From: Mycobacterium terramassiliense
GTDB taxonomy: Bacteria > Actinomycetota > Actinomycetes > Mycobacteriales > Mycobacteriaceae
NCBI RefSeq assembly: GCF_900157385.1
Contig: NZ_LT717699.1
Coordinates: forward strand, 1-64,000
DNA length: 64,000 nucleotides
Direction: 5' to 3'
This document shows positions 39,055 through 49,663 of the stretch, piece after piece (within the stretch, counting starts at the first letter, position 1; every line of letters begins with the position of its first letter). The translations under genes were made by a program, and so were the position numbers. Under the pieces are notes generated by a model. That model was not told where the DNA came from. It saw only the letters and a program-made list of their open reading frames with translations, and ran no database searches.

Positions 39055-40637
39055 GACAGGTCAACCACTTCGAGCTTCTTGGCGCTCACCGCGGCCGCGA
39101 TCGCCGACCGCACATCCTCCGGCACGTCCTGGTCGACTCGCAGCAGGATGGTGGCGAACGGGCCCTCGGCGTCCTCGGACAGTTGGGCCGCGTGGATGTT
39201 CACCCCGGCGCCACCGAGCAGGGTGCCGATCTTGCCCAACGCCCCCGGCTGGTCGACGTAGTGGACGATCAGGTTGGTGCCTTCGGCGCGCAGGTCGAAG
39301 TGGCGCCCGTTGATCTGCACGATCTTCTGCACTTGCTGCGGCCCGGCCAGCGTGCCGGCGACGTTGACGGTCGTCCCGTCGTGGGCCACGCCCCGCACGT
39401 CGACCACGCTGCGGTAGTTGGGGCTTTCCGAGGCCGTCGAGATCTCGGCCGAAACGCCGCGCTCGGCGGCCAGCGCCGGCGCGTTGACGAACGTCACCGG
39501 GCCCTCGACGACGGCCGAGAACAGCCCGCGCAGGGCCGAAAGCTTCAGCACCTCAACGTCTTCGGCGGCGAGCTCGCCGCGCACCTGCACCGACAACGAC
39601 ACCGGCGGCCCGTCGGACAGCGTGGCGACCAGCACGCCGAGCTTGCGCGCCAGGTCCAGCCAGGGCGCCACCTCCTCGTTGACCACGCCGCCCCCGACGT
39701 TGACCGCGTCGGGAACGAATTCACCGGCCAGGGCCAGCCGCACGCTCTCGGCGACGTCGGTGCCGGCCCGGTCCTGGGCTTCGGCGGTCGACGCCCCCAG
39801 GTGCGGCGTGACCACCACCTGCGGCAGCTCGAAAAGCGGGCTGTCGGTGCAGGGTTCGCTGGAGAACACGTCGAGGCCGGCGGCGCGCACATGCCCGCTG
39901 TTCACGGCTTCGGCCAGCGCCGCCTCGTCCACCAGGCCGCCGCGCGCCGCGTTGACGATGATGACGCCCGGCTTGGTCTTCGCCAGCGCCTCCTTGTCGA
40001 TCAGGCCGGCGGTCTCCGGCGTCTTCGGCAGATGCACCGAGATGAAATCGGCGCGGCCCAGCAGGTCGTCCAGGGACAGCAGCTCGATGCCGAGCTGCGC
40101 GGCCCGGGCCGGCGCCACGTAGGGGTCGTAGGCGACCACGTGGGTGCCGAAGGCCGCGATCCGTTGCGCGAACAACTGCCCGATCCGGCCCAGCCCGACG
40201 ACACCGACCGTCTTGCCGAAAATTTCGGTGCCGGAGAACTTCGACCGCTTCCAGGTGTGCTCGCGCAGCGTGGCATCGGCCGCCGGGATCTCACGCGCGG
40301 CGGACAGGAGCAGCGCCATCGCGTGTTCGGCGGCGCTGTGGATGTTCGACGTGGGGGCGTTGACCACCAGCACCCCGCGCGCCGTGGCGGCGTCGACGTC
40401 GACGTTGTCCAGGCCGACCCCGGCGCGGGCCACGATCTTCAGCTTGGGAGCGGCCGCCAGCACCTCGGCGTCGACGGTGGTGGCCGATCGCACCAGCAGC
40501 GCGTCGGCCTCGGGCACGGCCGCCAGCAGCTTCGGCCGGTCGGGCCCGTCGACCCAGCGCACCTCGACCTGGTCCCCCAGGGCGGCGACGGTTGATTCGG
40601 CGAGTTTGTCGGCAATGAGTACAACAGGCAGATTCAC
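39051..40637 (-). CDS. serA: D-3-phosphoglycerate dehydrogenase
   Basis: First enzyme of phosphorylated serine synthesis. The 528-residue, type I form has the N-terminal substrate domain, the NAD motif [14 protein letters not shown] (GLGRIG at 148-153), and the catalytic [15 protein letters not shown] region. An intervening domain and a C-terminal ACT domain (about 455-528, [18 protein letters not shown]) serve serine feedback inhibition in the mycobacterial enzyme. GTG start. Translationally coupled to leuB; corresponds to serA1 (Rv2996c). Confidence 0.97.
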   Translation of the reverse strand: MNLPVVLIADKLAESTVAALGDQVEVRWVDGPDRPKLLAAVPEADALLVRSATTVDAEVLAAAPKLKIVARAGVGLDNVDVDAATARGVLVVNAPTSNIHSAAEHAMALLLSAAREIPAADATLREHTWKRSKFSGTEIFGKTVGVVGLGRIGQLFAQRIAAFGTHVVAYDPYVAPARAAQLGIELLSLDDLLGRADFISVHLPKTPETAGLIDKEALAKTKPGVIIVNAARGGLVDEAALAEAVNSGHVRAAGLDVFSSEPCTDSPLFELPQVVVTPHLGASTAEAQDRAGTDVAESVRLALAGEFVPDAVNVGGGVVNEEVAPWLDLARKLGVLVATLSDGPPVSLSVQVRGELAAEDVEVLKLSALRGLFSAVVEGPVTFVNAPALAAERGVSAEISTASESPNYRSVVDVRGVAHDGTTVNVAGTLAGPQQVQKIVQINGRHFDLRAEGTNLIVHYVDQPGALGKIGTLLGGAGVNIHAAQLSEDAEGPFATILLRVDQDVPEDVRSAIAAAVSAKKLEVVDLS

Positions 40638-40666
40638 GCGGCCAGCCTATCGGCTGTAATTGACCG

Positions 40667-42097
40667 GTGGACGTCACCGTCGTCGGCAGCGGGCCCAACG
40701 GCCTCAGCGCGGCCGTCATCTGCGCCCGCGCGGGACTGAAAGTGCAGGTCGTCGAGGCGCAGCCGACGTTCGGCGGCGGCGCTCGCACCGCCGCAGACAA
40801 CGAATTCCCAGCAATCTCACACGACGTGTGCTCGGCGGTCCACCCGCTGGCGTTGGCATCCCCGTTCTTCGCGGCGTTCGACCTGCCCGCGCGGGGCGTG
40901 CGGCTGGCCGTCCCGGAGATCTCCTACGCCAACCCGCTGCCGGGCCGCCCGGCCGCCATCGCCTACCGGGATCTGGAGCGCACCTGCGCGGAGCTGGAGC
41001 GCGGCGCGTCCTGGCGGCGGCTGCTGGGCCCATTGGTGGAGAATTCGGGCGCCGTGGTGGGATTGCTGCTCGGCGACAAGCGGTCGCTGCCCCCTTCGGT
41101 GCCGCCGGCCCTGCAGCTGGGCCTGCGCATGCTGGCGCAGGGGACGCCCGCGTGGGGATTGCTCGCCGGCCAGGACGCCCGCGCCCTGTTCACGGGCGTT
41201 GCGGCGCATGTGATTTCGCGGATGCCGTCGTTGACCTCCTCGGGCGCCGGGTTGATGCTGGCCACGCTGGCCCATGCCGCCGGCTGGCCGATCCCGGTCG
41301 GGGGCAGCCAGGCGATCACCGACGCGCTGATCGTCGATTTGCGCGCGCACGGCGGCGAACTGACGGCCGGCACGGAAGTCACCGAACCACCCGGCGGCGT
41401 CGTCGCCTACGACACGGCGCCGACCGCGCTGCTGCGCATCTACGGGAACGCCCTTCCGGATCGCTACGCCAAAGCGTTGCGCCACTACACGTTTGGTCCC
41501 GGCGTCGCCAAGGTGGACTTCGTGCTCAGCGAGGACATCCCGTGGTCGGACCCGCGGCTGGGTCAGGCGCCGACCCTGCACCTCGGCGGCACCCGCGAGC
41601 AGATGGCGCGGGCCGAGGCCGACATCGCCGCCGGGCAGCACGCCCAGTGGCCGATGGTGCTGGCCGCCTCGCCGCACATCGCGGACCCCGGCCGCATCGA
41701 CAGCGCCGGCCGGCGCCCCTTCTGGACCTATGCCCACGTGCCGGCGGGCTCCACCGTCGACGCGACCGAGGCCGTCACCGGAATCGTCGAGCGGTTCGCG
41801 CCCGGGTTCCGCGACATCGTGGTGGCGGCCCGGGCCGTGCCCGCCGCAGCGATGGCCGACCACAACGCCAACTACGTCGGCGGCGACATCGGGATGGGCG
41901 CAAATTCCGCCTGGCGCGCGATCGCCGGCCCGACGCCTCGCCTGAACCCTTGGAGCACACCGGTTCCCAAGGTCTATCTGTGCTCGGCGGCCACCCCGCC
42001 GGGCGGCGGGGTGCACGGCATGTCCGGTTACTATGCCGCCCGCACGCTGTTGCGCCGCGAATTCGGCATCACCGGCATGCCTAGGCTGGCTCCATGA
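40667..42097 (+). CDS. FAD-dependent phytoene-desaturase-like oxidoreductase (Rv2997-like)
   Basis: A 476-residue flavoprotein: the FAD-binding motif VTVVGSGPNGLSAAVICARAG at the N-terminus, then VVEAQPTFGGGART, and a C-terminal segment PKVYLCSAATPPGGGVHGMSGYYAARTLL typical of CrtI/NAD(P)-binding amine-oxidase-like proteins. No other carotenoid genes are nearby, so the substrate is open; the M. tuberculosis counterpart is annotated only as a dehydrogenase. GTG start. Its last bases overlap the start of the quinone reductase gene (ATGA). Confidence 0.9.
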   Translation: MDVTVVGSGPNGLSAAVICARAGLKVQVVEAQPTFGGGARTAADNEFPAISHDVCSAVHPLALASPFFAAFDLPARGVRLAVPEISYANPLPGRPAAIAYRDLERTCAELERGASWRRLLGPLVENSGAVVGLLLGDKRSLPPSVPPALQLGLRMLAQGTPAWGLLAGQDARALFTGVAAHVISRMPSLTSSGAGLMLATLAHAAGWPIPVGGSQAITDALIVDLRAHGGELTAGTEVTEPPGGVVAYDTAPTALLRIYGNALPDRYAKALRHYTFGPGVAKVDFVLSEDIPWSDPRLGQAPTLHLGGTREQMARAEADIAAGQHAQWPMVLAASPHIADPGRIDSAGRRPFWTYAHVPAGSTVDATEAVTGIVERFAPGFRDIVVAARAVPAAAMADHNANYVGGDIGMGANSAWRAIAGPTPRLNPWSTPVPKVYLCSAATPPGGGVHGMSGYYAARTLLRREFGITGMPRLAP

Positions 42098-42696
42098 CCA
42101 AACTCGCGATCATCTATTACTCGGCCACCGGTCATGGCACCTCGATGGCCCAGCGCGTCGCCGCGGCGGCCGAGTCGGCCGGCGCCGAAGTGCGCCTGCG
42201 GCACGTCGCCGAAACCCACGACCCGGAATCGTTCGCCCACAACCCGGCCTGGACCGCGAACTACGAAGCGACCAAGGATCTCCCGGCGGCCACCGGCGAC
42301 GACGTCGTGTGGGCCGACGCGGTGATCTTCGGCTCGCCGACGCGCTTCGGCTCGCCGGCCGCGCAATTGCGCACCTTCCTGGACTCGCTGGGCGGTCTGT
42401 GGGCCCAGGGCAAGCTCGCCGACAAGGTGTACGCGGCGTTCACGTCGTCCAACACGCTGCACGGCGGTCAGGAGACCACCCTGCTCTCGCTGTACATCAC
42501 GATCATGCATTTCGGCGGCATCATCGCGCCGCCGGGTTACACCGACCCGATCAAGTTCGTCGACGGCAACCCGTACGGGGTGAGCCTGGTGTCCACCCAC
42601 GACAACATCCACGAATTCGACGACGCGACCCAGGACGCGCTGGACCACCTGGCGCGCCGGGTCGTCGAAACGGCCGGCCGCCTCCGCGACACATAA
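42094..42696 (+). CDS. wrbA: WrbA-type NAD(P)H:quinone oxidoreductase
   Basis: A 200-residue flavodoxin-like protein: FMN phosphate loop YYSATGHGTSMAQRVAAAA, then the WrbA hallmark FGSPTRFGSPAAQLRTFLDSLGGLW and the ASSNTLHGGQETTLLS-like segment. WrbA enzymes reduce quinones by two electrons, avoiding semiquinone radicals. The start overlaps the preceding flavoprotein stop, so the pair is co-translated. This gene does not sit here in M. tuberculosis as far as I recall. Confidence 0.92.
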   Translation: MTKLAIIYYSATGHGTSMAQRVAAAAESAGAEVRLRHVAETHDPESFAHNPAWTANYEATKDLPAATGDDVVWADAVIFGSPTRFGSPAAQLRTFLDSLGGLWAQGKLADKVYAAFTSSNTLHGGQETTLLSLYITIMHFGGIIAPPGYTDPIKFVDGNPYGVSLVSTHDNIHEFDDATQDALDHLARRVVETAGRLRDT

Positions 42697-42739
42697 ACGT
42701 TTGCGACGACACGCCGAAAACCGTAGCAGCGGTTTATGT
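42691..42739. terminator. nested hairpins between wrbA and ilvC
   Basis: An inner stem AAACCG (42718-42723) with CGGTTT (42730-42735) and an outer stem ACATAAAC (42691-42698) with GTTTATGT (42732-42739) overlap, so the two pairings compete. The region lies between convergent genes and covers the wrbA stop. It probably ends transcription from both sides. Confidence 0.55.
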
Positions 42740-42760
42740 TTCGAGGCAGGCGGCTGACCC

Positions 42761-44296
<1,536 letters not shown>

Positions 44297-44297
<1 letters not shown>

Positions 44298-46165
44298 CAG
44301 GCGTGCCCTTCGCTTTCGTCGTCGAACAGCGGGCGGATCCCGCGGGCGGCCTGGATCTCGTCGTTGCTGGTGCCGGCCGCCACCATCGGCCACACCTGCG
44401 CGTCGGCGCCGACGATGAAGTCGATCACCACCGGGCGGTCGTTGATCGCCCGCGCCGCCTTGATCACGTCGACGACGTCTTCGGCACGCTCGCAACGCAA
44501 TCCGACGCAGCCAAGCGCCTCGGCCAGCTTCACGAAGTCCGGGATCCGGTGCGAGTGCGTGGCCAGGTCGGTCTGCGAGTACCGCTCCTGGTAGAACAGC
44601 GTCTGCCACTGGCGCACCATGCCCAGGTTGCCGTTGTTGATCAGCGCCACCTTGATCGGCGCACCCTCGATGGCGCACGTCGCCAGCTCCTGGTTGGTCA
44701 TCTGGAAGCAGCCGTCGCCGTCGATCGCCCAGACCTCGGCGTCGGGGCGGGCGATCTTGGCGCCCATGGCCGCCGGGATGGCGAAGCCCATGGTGCCCAG
44801 ACCGCCGGAATTGAGCCAGGTGCGCGGCTTTTCGTAGGAGATGAACTGCGCGGCCCACATCTGGTGCTGGCCGACACCGGCGACGTATACGGCGTCGGGG
44901 CCGGCGATCTCGCCCAGCTTCTCGATCACGTATTCCGGGCTCAGGCTGCCGTCGCTCTGCGGGCCGTAGCTCAGCGGGTAGGTGGACTGGACGCCGTGCA
45001 AGTAGGCCCACCAGTCGGTCATCTCGATGTTTCCCGGGATGTCGTGGTGGCGCAGCATCGCGATGAGGTCGGTGATGACGGCCTTGACGTCGCCGACGAT
45101 CGGCACGTCGGCGTGCCGGTTCTTGCCGATTTCGGCCGGGTCGATGTCGGCGTGGATGACCTTCGCCTCGGGGGCGAAGGAGTCGAGCTGTCCGGTCACC
45201 CGGTCATCGAAGCGGGTGCCCAGCGCGATCAGCAGGTCGCTGCGCTGCAGCGCCGCCACCGCCGCGACGGTGCCGTGCATGCCGGGCATGCCCAGGTTCT
45301 GCGGGTGGCTGTCCGGGAACGCGCCGCGCGCCATCAGCGTGGTGACCACCGGGATGCCGGTCAGCTCGGCCAGCTCGCGCAGCTGCTCGGTCGCCTCGCC
45401 GCGGATGACCCCGCCGCCGACGTAGAGCACCGGTTTGTGCGCGGTCGCGATCAGCTTGGCGGCCTCGCGGACCTGCCGGTTGTGCGGTTTGGTGTTCGGC
45501 TTGTAGCCGGGCAGGTCCATGCGGGGCGGCCAGCTGAACGTGCACTGGCCCTGCAGCACGTCCTTGGGGATGTCGACGAGCACCGCTCCGGGACGGCCCG
45601 AGGCGGCGATGTGGAACGCCTCGGCCAGCACCCGGGGGATGTCGTCGCCGGAACGCACCAGGAAGTTGTGCTTGGTGATCGGCATCGTGATGCCCGAGAT
45701 GTCGGCCTCCTGGAAGGCGTCGGTGCCGATCAGCCCGCGCCCGACCTGACCGGTGATGGCGACGACGGGGATCGAGTCCATCTGGGCGTCGGCCAGCGGC
45801 GTCACCAGATTGGTGGCGCCGGGACCCGAGGTCGCCATGCAGACCCCGACCTTGCCGGTGGCGTGCGCGTACCCGCTGGCCGCATGCCCGGCGCCCTGCT
45901 CGTGGCGAACCAGCACGTGGCGCAGCTTCTTCGAGTCGAACAGCGGGTCGTACACCGGCAGCACGGCGCCGCCGGGAATGCCGAAGATCACCTCGACGTC
46001 GAGTTCCTCCAGCGACCGGATCACCGACTGGGCACCGGTAAGTTGTTCGGGCCCAACGCGTTTCGGTTGGGCCGCCGGTGTCCTTGCGGCGGGTTTCACG
46101 GCGTCGGTGGCGACGCTGGCCGCGTCAGGCGGCCTAGGTGATTGTGGCTTGGTGGGTGCGCTCAC
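44297..46165 (-). CDS. ilvB: acetolactate synthase large (catalytic) subunit
   Basis: TPP-, FAD- and Mg2+-dependent enzyme condensing pyruvate with pyruvate or 2-ketobutyrate, the first common step of branched-chain amino acid synthesis and the target of sulfonylureas. About 622 residues. The N-terminal domain carries the catalytic glutamate in [18 protein letters not shown]. The TPP-binding segment [15 protein letters not shown](N25)[12 protein letters not shown] is in the C-terminal domain. The GTG at 46165 (SAPTKP...) matches the family; an in-frame ATG at 46198 would add 11 residues. Transcribed behind the leader and attenuator described separately. Confidence 0.96.
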
Positions 46166-46228
46166 TGTCGTCCTCGCCCTCTTGTCCCGTCTGTTCACGC
46201 TCGTCGTTATGTCTCGTTGCCGCGCAAG

Positions 46229-46321
46229 AAAAAACCCCCGTCAGCTCGGCCGCTGAACGAGGGTTGCGCGTTGGTGCTGGATAGCTTCAAATGCCGAAGA
46301 GCCGGTCAGCCACCAACGCGC
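46229..46321 (-). promoter_or_regulatory. ilvBNC transcription attenuator
   Basis: Two stems lie between the leader peptide and ilvB. The first pairs GCGCGTTGGTG with CACCAACGCGC (46311-46321 with 46266-46276), a perfect 11-bp stem whose 5' arm is within the leader peptide codons. The second (46235-46263) is a GC-rich hairpin with a 6-base loop, GGCCGA on the transcript, followed by six Us (complement of 46229-46234): an intrinsic terminator 64 bases before the ilvB start. A leader GTCAGC can also pair with GCTGAC in the terminator, a possible antiterminator. Confidence 0.75.
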
Positions 46322-46341
46322 TGACTAAGTACTACGAGCAT
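46306..46341 (-). CDS. ilv leader peptide rich in Leu and Val
   Basis: An 11-residue frame on the minus strand from ATG 46341 reads MLVVLSQRVGG and a stop at 46306-46308. Five of its first nine codons are Leu or Val (CTC, GTA, GTA, CTT, GTT), the end products of the operon, and GTA is a rare codon in this GC-rich genome. A weak binding site, GGAAAG, lies 7-8 bases upstream. Ribosome stalling at these codons when Leu or Val is short would hold open the first stem of the attenuator and change its folding. Too short to be certain on its own; the context makes it convincing. Confidence 0.75.
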   Translation of the reverse strand: MLVVLSQRVGG

Positions 46342-46450
46342 TCCGGGCTTTCCGGCGGTATCCATAGCGTCCGACGGTAGCCTTCGCACAGCTCAGGAGT
46401 CAAATCCGGGTCTCGTGTGCGGCCCGGGCCGCCGGTGAAAGGATGCTCCC

Positions 46451-46828
46451 GTGGCTACCGATTCCCCCGTGGTGATCAAGGTGTCGCCGATGGCCCACTT
46501 CGCCGTCGGATTCTTCACCCTCGGCCTGCTGATACCGGTGCTGGCCTGGCCGGTGTGCGCGCCGCTGCTGATCATCCCGGTGGTGTTGTCCGCGTTGATC
46601 ATCCGGCTACGCACGGTCGCCGACGCGCAGGGCGTGACCGTCCGGACTCTGTTCGGCAGCCGGACGGTGCGCTGGGAAGAGATCGAGGGGCTGCGCTTTT
46701 CCCGCGGGTCCTGGGCGCGCGCCCGCCTCGCGAGCGGCGCGGAGCTGCGCTTGCCCGCCGTCAGCTTCGCGACGCTGCCGCAGCTGACCGAGGCCAGCTC
46801 GGGACGGGTGCCCAATCCCTACCGATGA
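46451..46828 (+). CDS. cfp6: Cfp6, PH-domain membrane protein
   Basis: A 125-residue protein matching Rv3004 (low-molecular-weight antigen 6). After a short cytoplasmic start come two membrane segments (about 15-45) and then a PH-like domain of the bPH_6 type (VRTLFGSRTVRWEEIEGLRFSRGSWARARLASG). Despite its description as a culture-filtrate antigen, the sequence shows no cleavable signal. GTG start after a GAAAGGATG region. Divergent from ilvB; their promoters share 46342-46450. Confidence 0.88.
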   Translation: MATDSPVVIKVSPMAHFAVGFFTLGLLIPVLAWPVCAPLLIIPVVLSALIIRLRTVADAQGVTVRTLFGSRTVRWEEIEGLRFSRGSWARARLASGAELRLPAVSFATLPQLTEASSGRVPNPYR

Positions 46829-46831
46829 GGC

Positions 46832-47689
46832 TCAGGCGATCGGGTTGACCCCGTTGAGCAGCACCCATACCGCGACACCGGCGGCGATGCCGGCCAGCAG
46901 GGCGACGAACGACCCGATGAAGGGCCGGTGCGACCAGCCTCGGTTCGCGTCGAGGCCGTAGCGGCCCGGCCCGCACAGCACGACCGCGGCGGCCAGGACG
47001 ATCAGGGTGATCTGGTATTCGTGCCCCTGCGGCAGGAAGTACGAGAAGGCGTGTGACCGGGAGCCGCCCGACACGGTGGCCAGCAGTTCGTTGATCAGGA
47101 ACGCCAGCGCGCCCGCCGCGGCGATCGGGGTGAACAGCCCCAATATCAGCAGCACGGCGGCCACGATCTCACCGCCCGCGCTCACGTACGCGAGGACGTC
47201 GGCGTGGTGGTAGCCGACGTCGGAGAGGGAATTCTTCAGCCCGGTCAATCCGCCGCCGCCCCACCAGCCGAACAGTTTCTGCAACCCGTGAGCCCCGAGC
47301 ACCACGCCCAGCCCGACCCGCAACACCAGCAAACCCAGGTGCTGGGTGCCGCGCCTGCCGACCTCGCGATGCCGCTCGTCGTCGGGCTCCGCGTCGATCT
47401 GGGCCGGCTCGGTGGCCGAGATCGGTGCCGCCTGCGCCACCGCGGCCGGCTGGACGTACGGCAGGGGTTCCTGCTGGTCGAGCAGGTGGTATCCGCCGGC
47501 GCCCGGCCCGGCGTGTTGGTTGGGGTCCTGGTAGGGGATGACCGTGGTGGTCCCGAAATCCCCCGGGTACCCGACCGGCGTCAGGTCGTCCTCGGGGTCG
47601 ACCAGGCGCGCCGAGGCGGGGCGCCCGGGGATCGGCTCCGGGGTATCGCCCGGACGCTGCCAAGGTGCGTCATTCGATTGACTGGTCAC
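46832..47689 (-). CDS. DoxX-family membrane protein (Rv3005c-like)
   Basis: A 285-residue protein with a long Pro/Asp/Glu-rich cytoplasmic N-terminus (about 1-115) and a DoxX domain of four membrane segments (about 120-285: LGLLVLRVGLGVVLGAHGLQKLFGWWGGGG at the start). In M. tuberculosis Rv3005c is the DoxX member of the membrane-associated oxidoreductase complex with SodA and SseA in oxidative-stress defence; neither partner is near. The GTG at 47689 is preferred; the longer frame runs into the promoter region shared with lppZ. Confidence 0.9.
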   Translation of the reverse strand: MTSQSNDAPWQRPGDTPEPIPGRPASARLVDPEDDLTPVGYPGDFGTTTVIPYQDPNQHAGPGAGGYHLLDQQEPLPYVQPAAVAQAAPISATEPAQIDAEPDDERHREVGRRGTQHLGLLVLRVGLGVVLGAHGLQKLFGWWGGGGLTGLKNSLSDVGYHHADVLAYVSAGGEIVAAVLLILGLFTPIAAAGALAFLINELLATVSGGSRSHAFSYFLPQGHEYQITLIVLAAAVVLCGPGRYGLDANRGWSHRPFIGSFVALLAGIAAGVAVWVLLNGVNPIA

Positions 47690-47908
47690 GGGTGCCAGGG
47701 TAAGGGGCAAAAGGGCCTGAATCGGGGATTTGAGCGGCGCTTTCGCCGGGTAAGTCCGCCAAATCGGCCCGAATCGGTCCAAAATGGCCGTCCCGCGCGT
47801 CCGCGACGGCGGAAAGGGTCAAATCGGCGCTCCACCGGCGGCGCTGGCGCAGCCGGACACGGGCGGGCGTGTGGCGGCGGTGCGCGCACAGTCCGTAGCC
47901 TGTCGAAC

Positions 47909-49030
47909 ATGCGGATACGGGGCTCGGCTCGCGGCGCGGTGGCCGCGCTCTCCGCTGTGCTGCTCGTCGCGAGCGGCTGCGCGCGGTTCAACGACGCCCA
48001 GTCCCAGCCCTTCACGACGGCCCCCGAACTCAAGCCCCAGCCGAGCTCGACGCCTCCCCCGCCACCGCCGCTGCCGCCGACGCCGTTCCCCAAGGCCTGC
48101 CCCGCGCCGGGGGTGATGCAGGGCTGCCTGGAGAGCACCAGCGGCCTGATCATGGGCCCCGACAGCAAAACCGCGTTGGTCGCCGAGCGCACCACCGGCG
48201 CCGTCAAGGACATTTCCGTCAACGCCGAGCCGAAGGTGAAGACCGTCATCCCGGTCGACCCGTCCGGTGACGGCGGCCTGATGGACATCGTGCTGTCGCC
48301 CACCTATCAGCAAGACCGGCTGATGTACGCCTACATCAGCACGCCCACCGACAATCGGGTGATCCGGGTGGCCGACGGCGACATCCCGAAGGACATCCTG
48401 ACCGGGATCCCCAAGGGCGCCACCGGAAACACCGGGGCCCTGATCTTCACCAGCCCCACCACGCTGGTCGTGATGACCGGCGACGCCGGCAACCCGGCGA
48501 TGGCCGCCGACCCCAAGTCCCTCGCCGGCAAGGTGCTGCGCATCGAGCAGCCGACCACCGTCGGCCAGGCGCCGCCGACGACCGCGCTGTCCGGCGTCGG
48601 CTCCGGCGGCGGCATGTGCATCGATCCCGTCGACGGCTCGCTGTACGTCGCCGACCGCACCCCCACCGCGGATCGCCTGCAGCGCATCACCAAAACCTCC
48701 GAGGTCTCCACGGTGTGGACCTGGCCGGACAAGCCGGGCGTGGCCGGCTGCGCGGCGATGGACGGGACCGTGCTGGTGAACCTGATCAACACCAAGCTGA
48801 CGGTCGCGGTGCGGCTCGCGCCGTCGACGGGCGCCGTCACCGGCGAGCCCGACGTCGTCCGCAAGGACACCCACGCCCACGCGTGGGCGTTGCGGATGTC
48901 GCCGGACGGAAACGTCTGGGGCGCCACGGTCAACAAGACCGCCGGGGACGCCGAGAAGCTCGACGACGTGGTGTTCCCGCTATTCCCGCAGGGCGGCGGC
49001 TTCCCCCGGAACAACGACGACAAGACCTAG
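47909..49030 (+). CDS. lppZ: lipoprotein LppZ
   Basis: A 373-residue lipoprotein: signal peptide with lipobox LLVASGC (Cys near residue 24), then a proline-rich linker (PPPPPPLPPTP), then a six-bladed beta-propeller of the glucose/sorbosone dehydrogenase type (GGLMDIVLSPTY, GGGMCIDPVDGSLYVADR). It corresponds to Rv3006. The propeller fold suggests a PQQ-dependent or sugar-binding function, but no catalytic site is evident. It converges with, and overlaps by 4 bases, the flavin reductase gene. Confidence 0.92.
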   Translation: MRIRGSARGAVAALSAVLLVASGCARFNDAQSQPFTTAPELKPQPSSTPPPPPPLPPTPFPKACPAPGVMQGCLESTSGLIMGPDSKTALVAERTTGAVKDISVNAEPKVKTVIPVDPSGDGGLMDIVLSPTYQQDRLMYAYISTPTDNRVIRVADGDIPKDILTGIPKGATGNTGALIFTSPTTLVVMTGDAGNPAMAADPKSLAGKVLRIEQPTTVGQAPPTTALSGVGSGGGMCIDPVDGSLYVADRTPTADRLQRITKTSEVSTVWTWPDKPGVAGCAAMDGTVLVNLINTKLTVAVRLAPSTGAVTGEPDVVRKDTHAHAWALRMSPDGNVWGATVNKTAGDAEKLDDVVFPLFPQGGGFPRNNDDKT

Positions 49031-49602
49031 ACGGGCCCGTCGAGGGTGAACCTGATGCCGTATTTGCGCGGCTCGGCGGCCGGCTTGTGCAGTACGAACC
49101 GCTCCGGCGCCTCGTGGCCGGGCTCGAGGTCGTCGAGGTCGGAAAGGTACAGCACGTCCTCGTAGGCATCCGGGACCCATCCGGCGACGGGTTCCACGAT
49201 GTAGGCCACGTGATCGCCGATATCGATCCAGTGCGCGATCCTCCCGACGAACCACGCGATCGCCTCGTCGAGGATCGGCATCTCGTTGGGGCCGGCGCGC
49301 CACGAGCAGTGAGCGAATTTGTCGGCCTCGTCGTCGGTTTCGCCGTCGAACAGCTCGGCCAGGGCCACTTGGTGCTGGGCCAGCACGTGCACCGCCAGGT
49401 GCTCGGATCGGCGCGCCGCGTCGCACGTGGCGCTGCTGCGCGGCATCACCACCATGAAGCTCGGGGGCCGCACGCTGGTTTGGGTGGCGAAACTGATCAG
49501 GCAACCCGACGGGTGACCCTCGGTCTGGGTGGTTACGACGAACACCGGGCCGTCCAGCATCGCCATCAGGTCGTCGAACACATGACCATCATGGGTCCGC
49601 AC
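49027..49602 (-). CDS. flavin reductase-like FMN-binding protein (Rv3007c-like)
   Basis: A 191-residue flavin-reductase-like domain protein: the split barrel begins at MLDGPVFVVTTQTEGHPSGCLISFATQTSVRPPSFMVVMPRSS, the usual FMN-contact region, followed by HVLAQHQVALAELF. Such proteins bind FMN and can reduce flavins with NAD(P)H or act as stand-alone monooxygenase partners. No partner oxygenase is nearby. GTG start. A 61-base gap separates it from gatB, encoded upstream on the same strand. Confidence 0.88.
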   Translation of the reverse strand: MRTHDGHVFDDLMAMLDGPVFVVTTQTEGHPSGCLISFATQTSVRPPSFMVVMPRSSATCDAARRSEHLAVHVLAQHQVALAELFDGETDDEADKFAHCSWRAGPNEMPILDEAIAWFVGRIAHWIDIGDHVAYIVEPVAGWVPDAYEDVLYLSDLDDLEPGHEAPERFVLHKPAAEPRKYGIRFTLDGPV

Positions 49603-49663
49603 GGCGCTTTACAACACTCTTTCCCCCACTATTTCCGCGCGGGTCGCTCGGCCGCGGCGCCGC

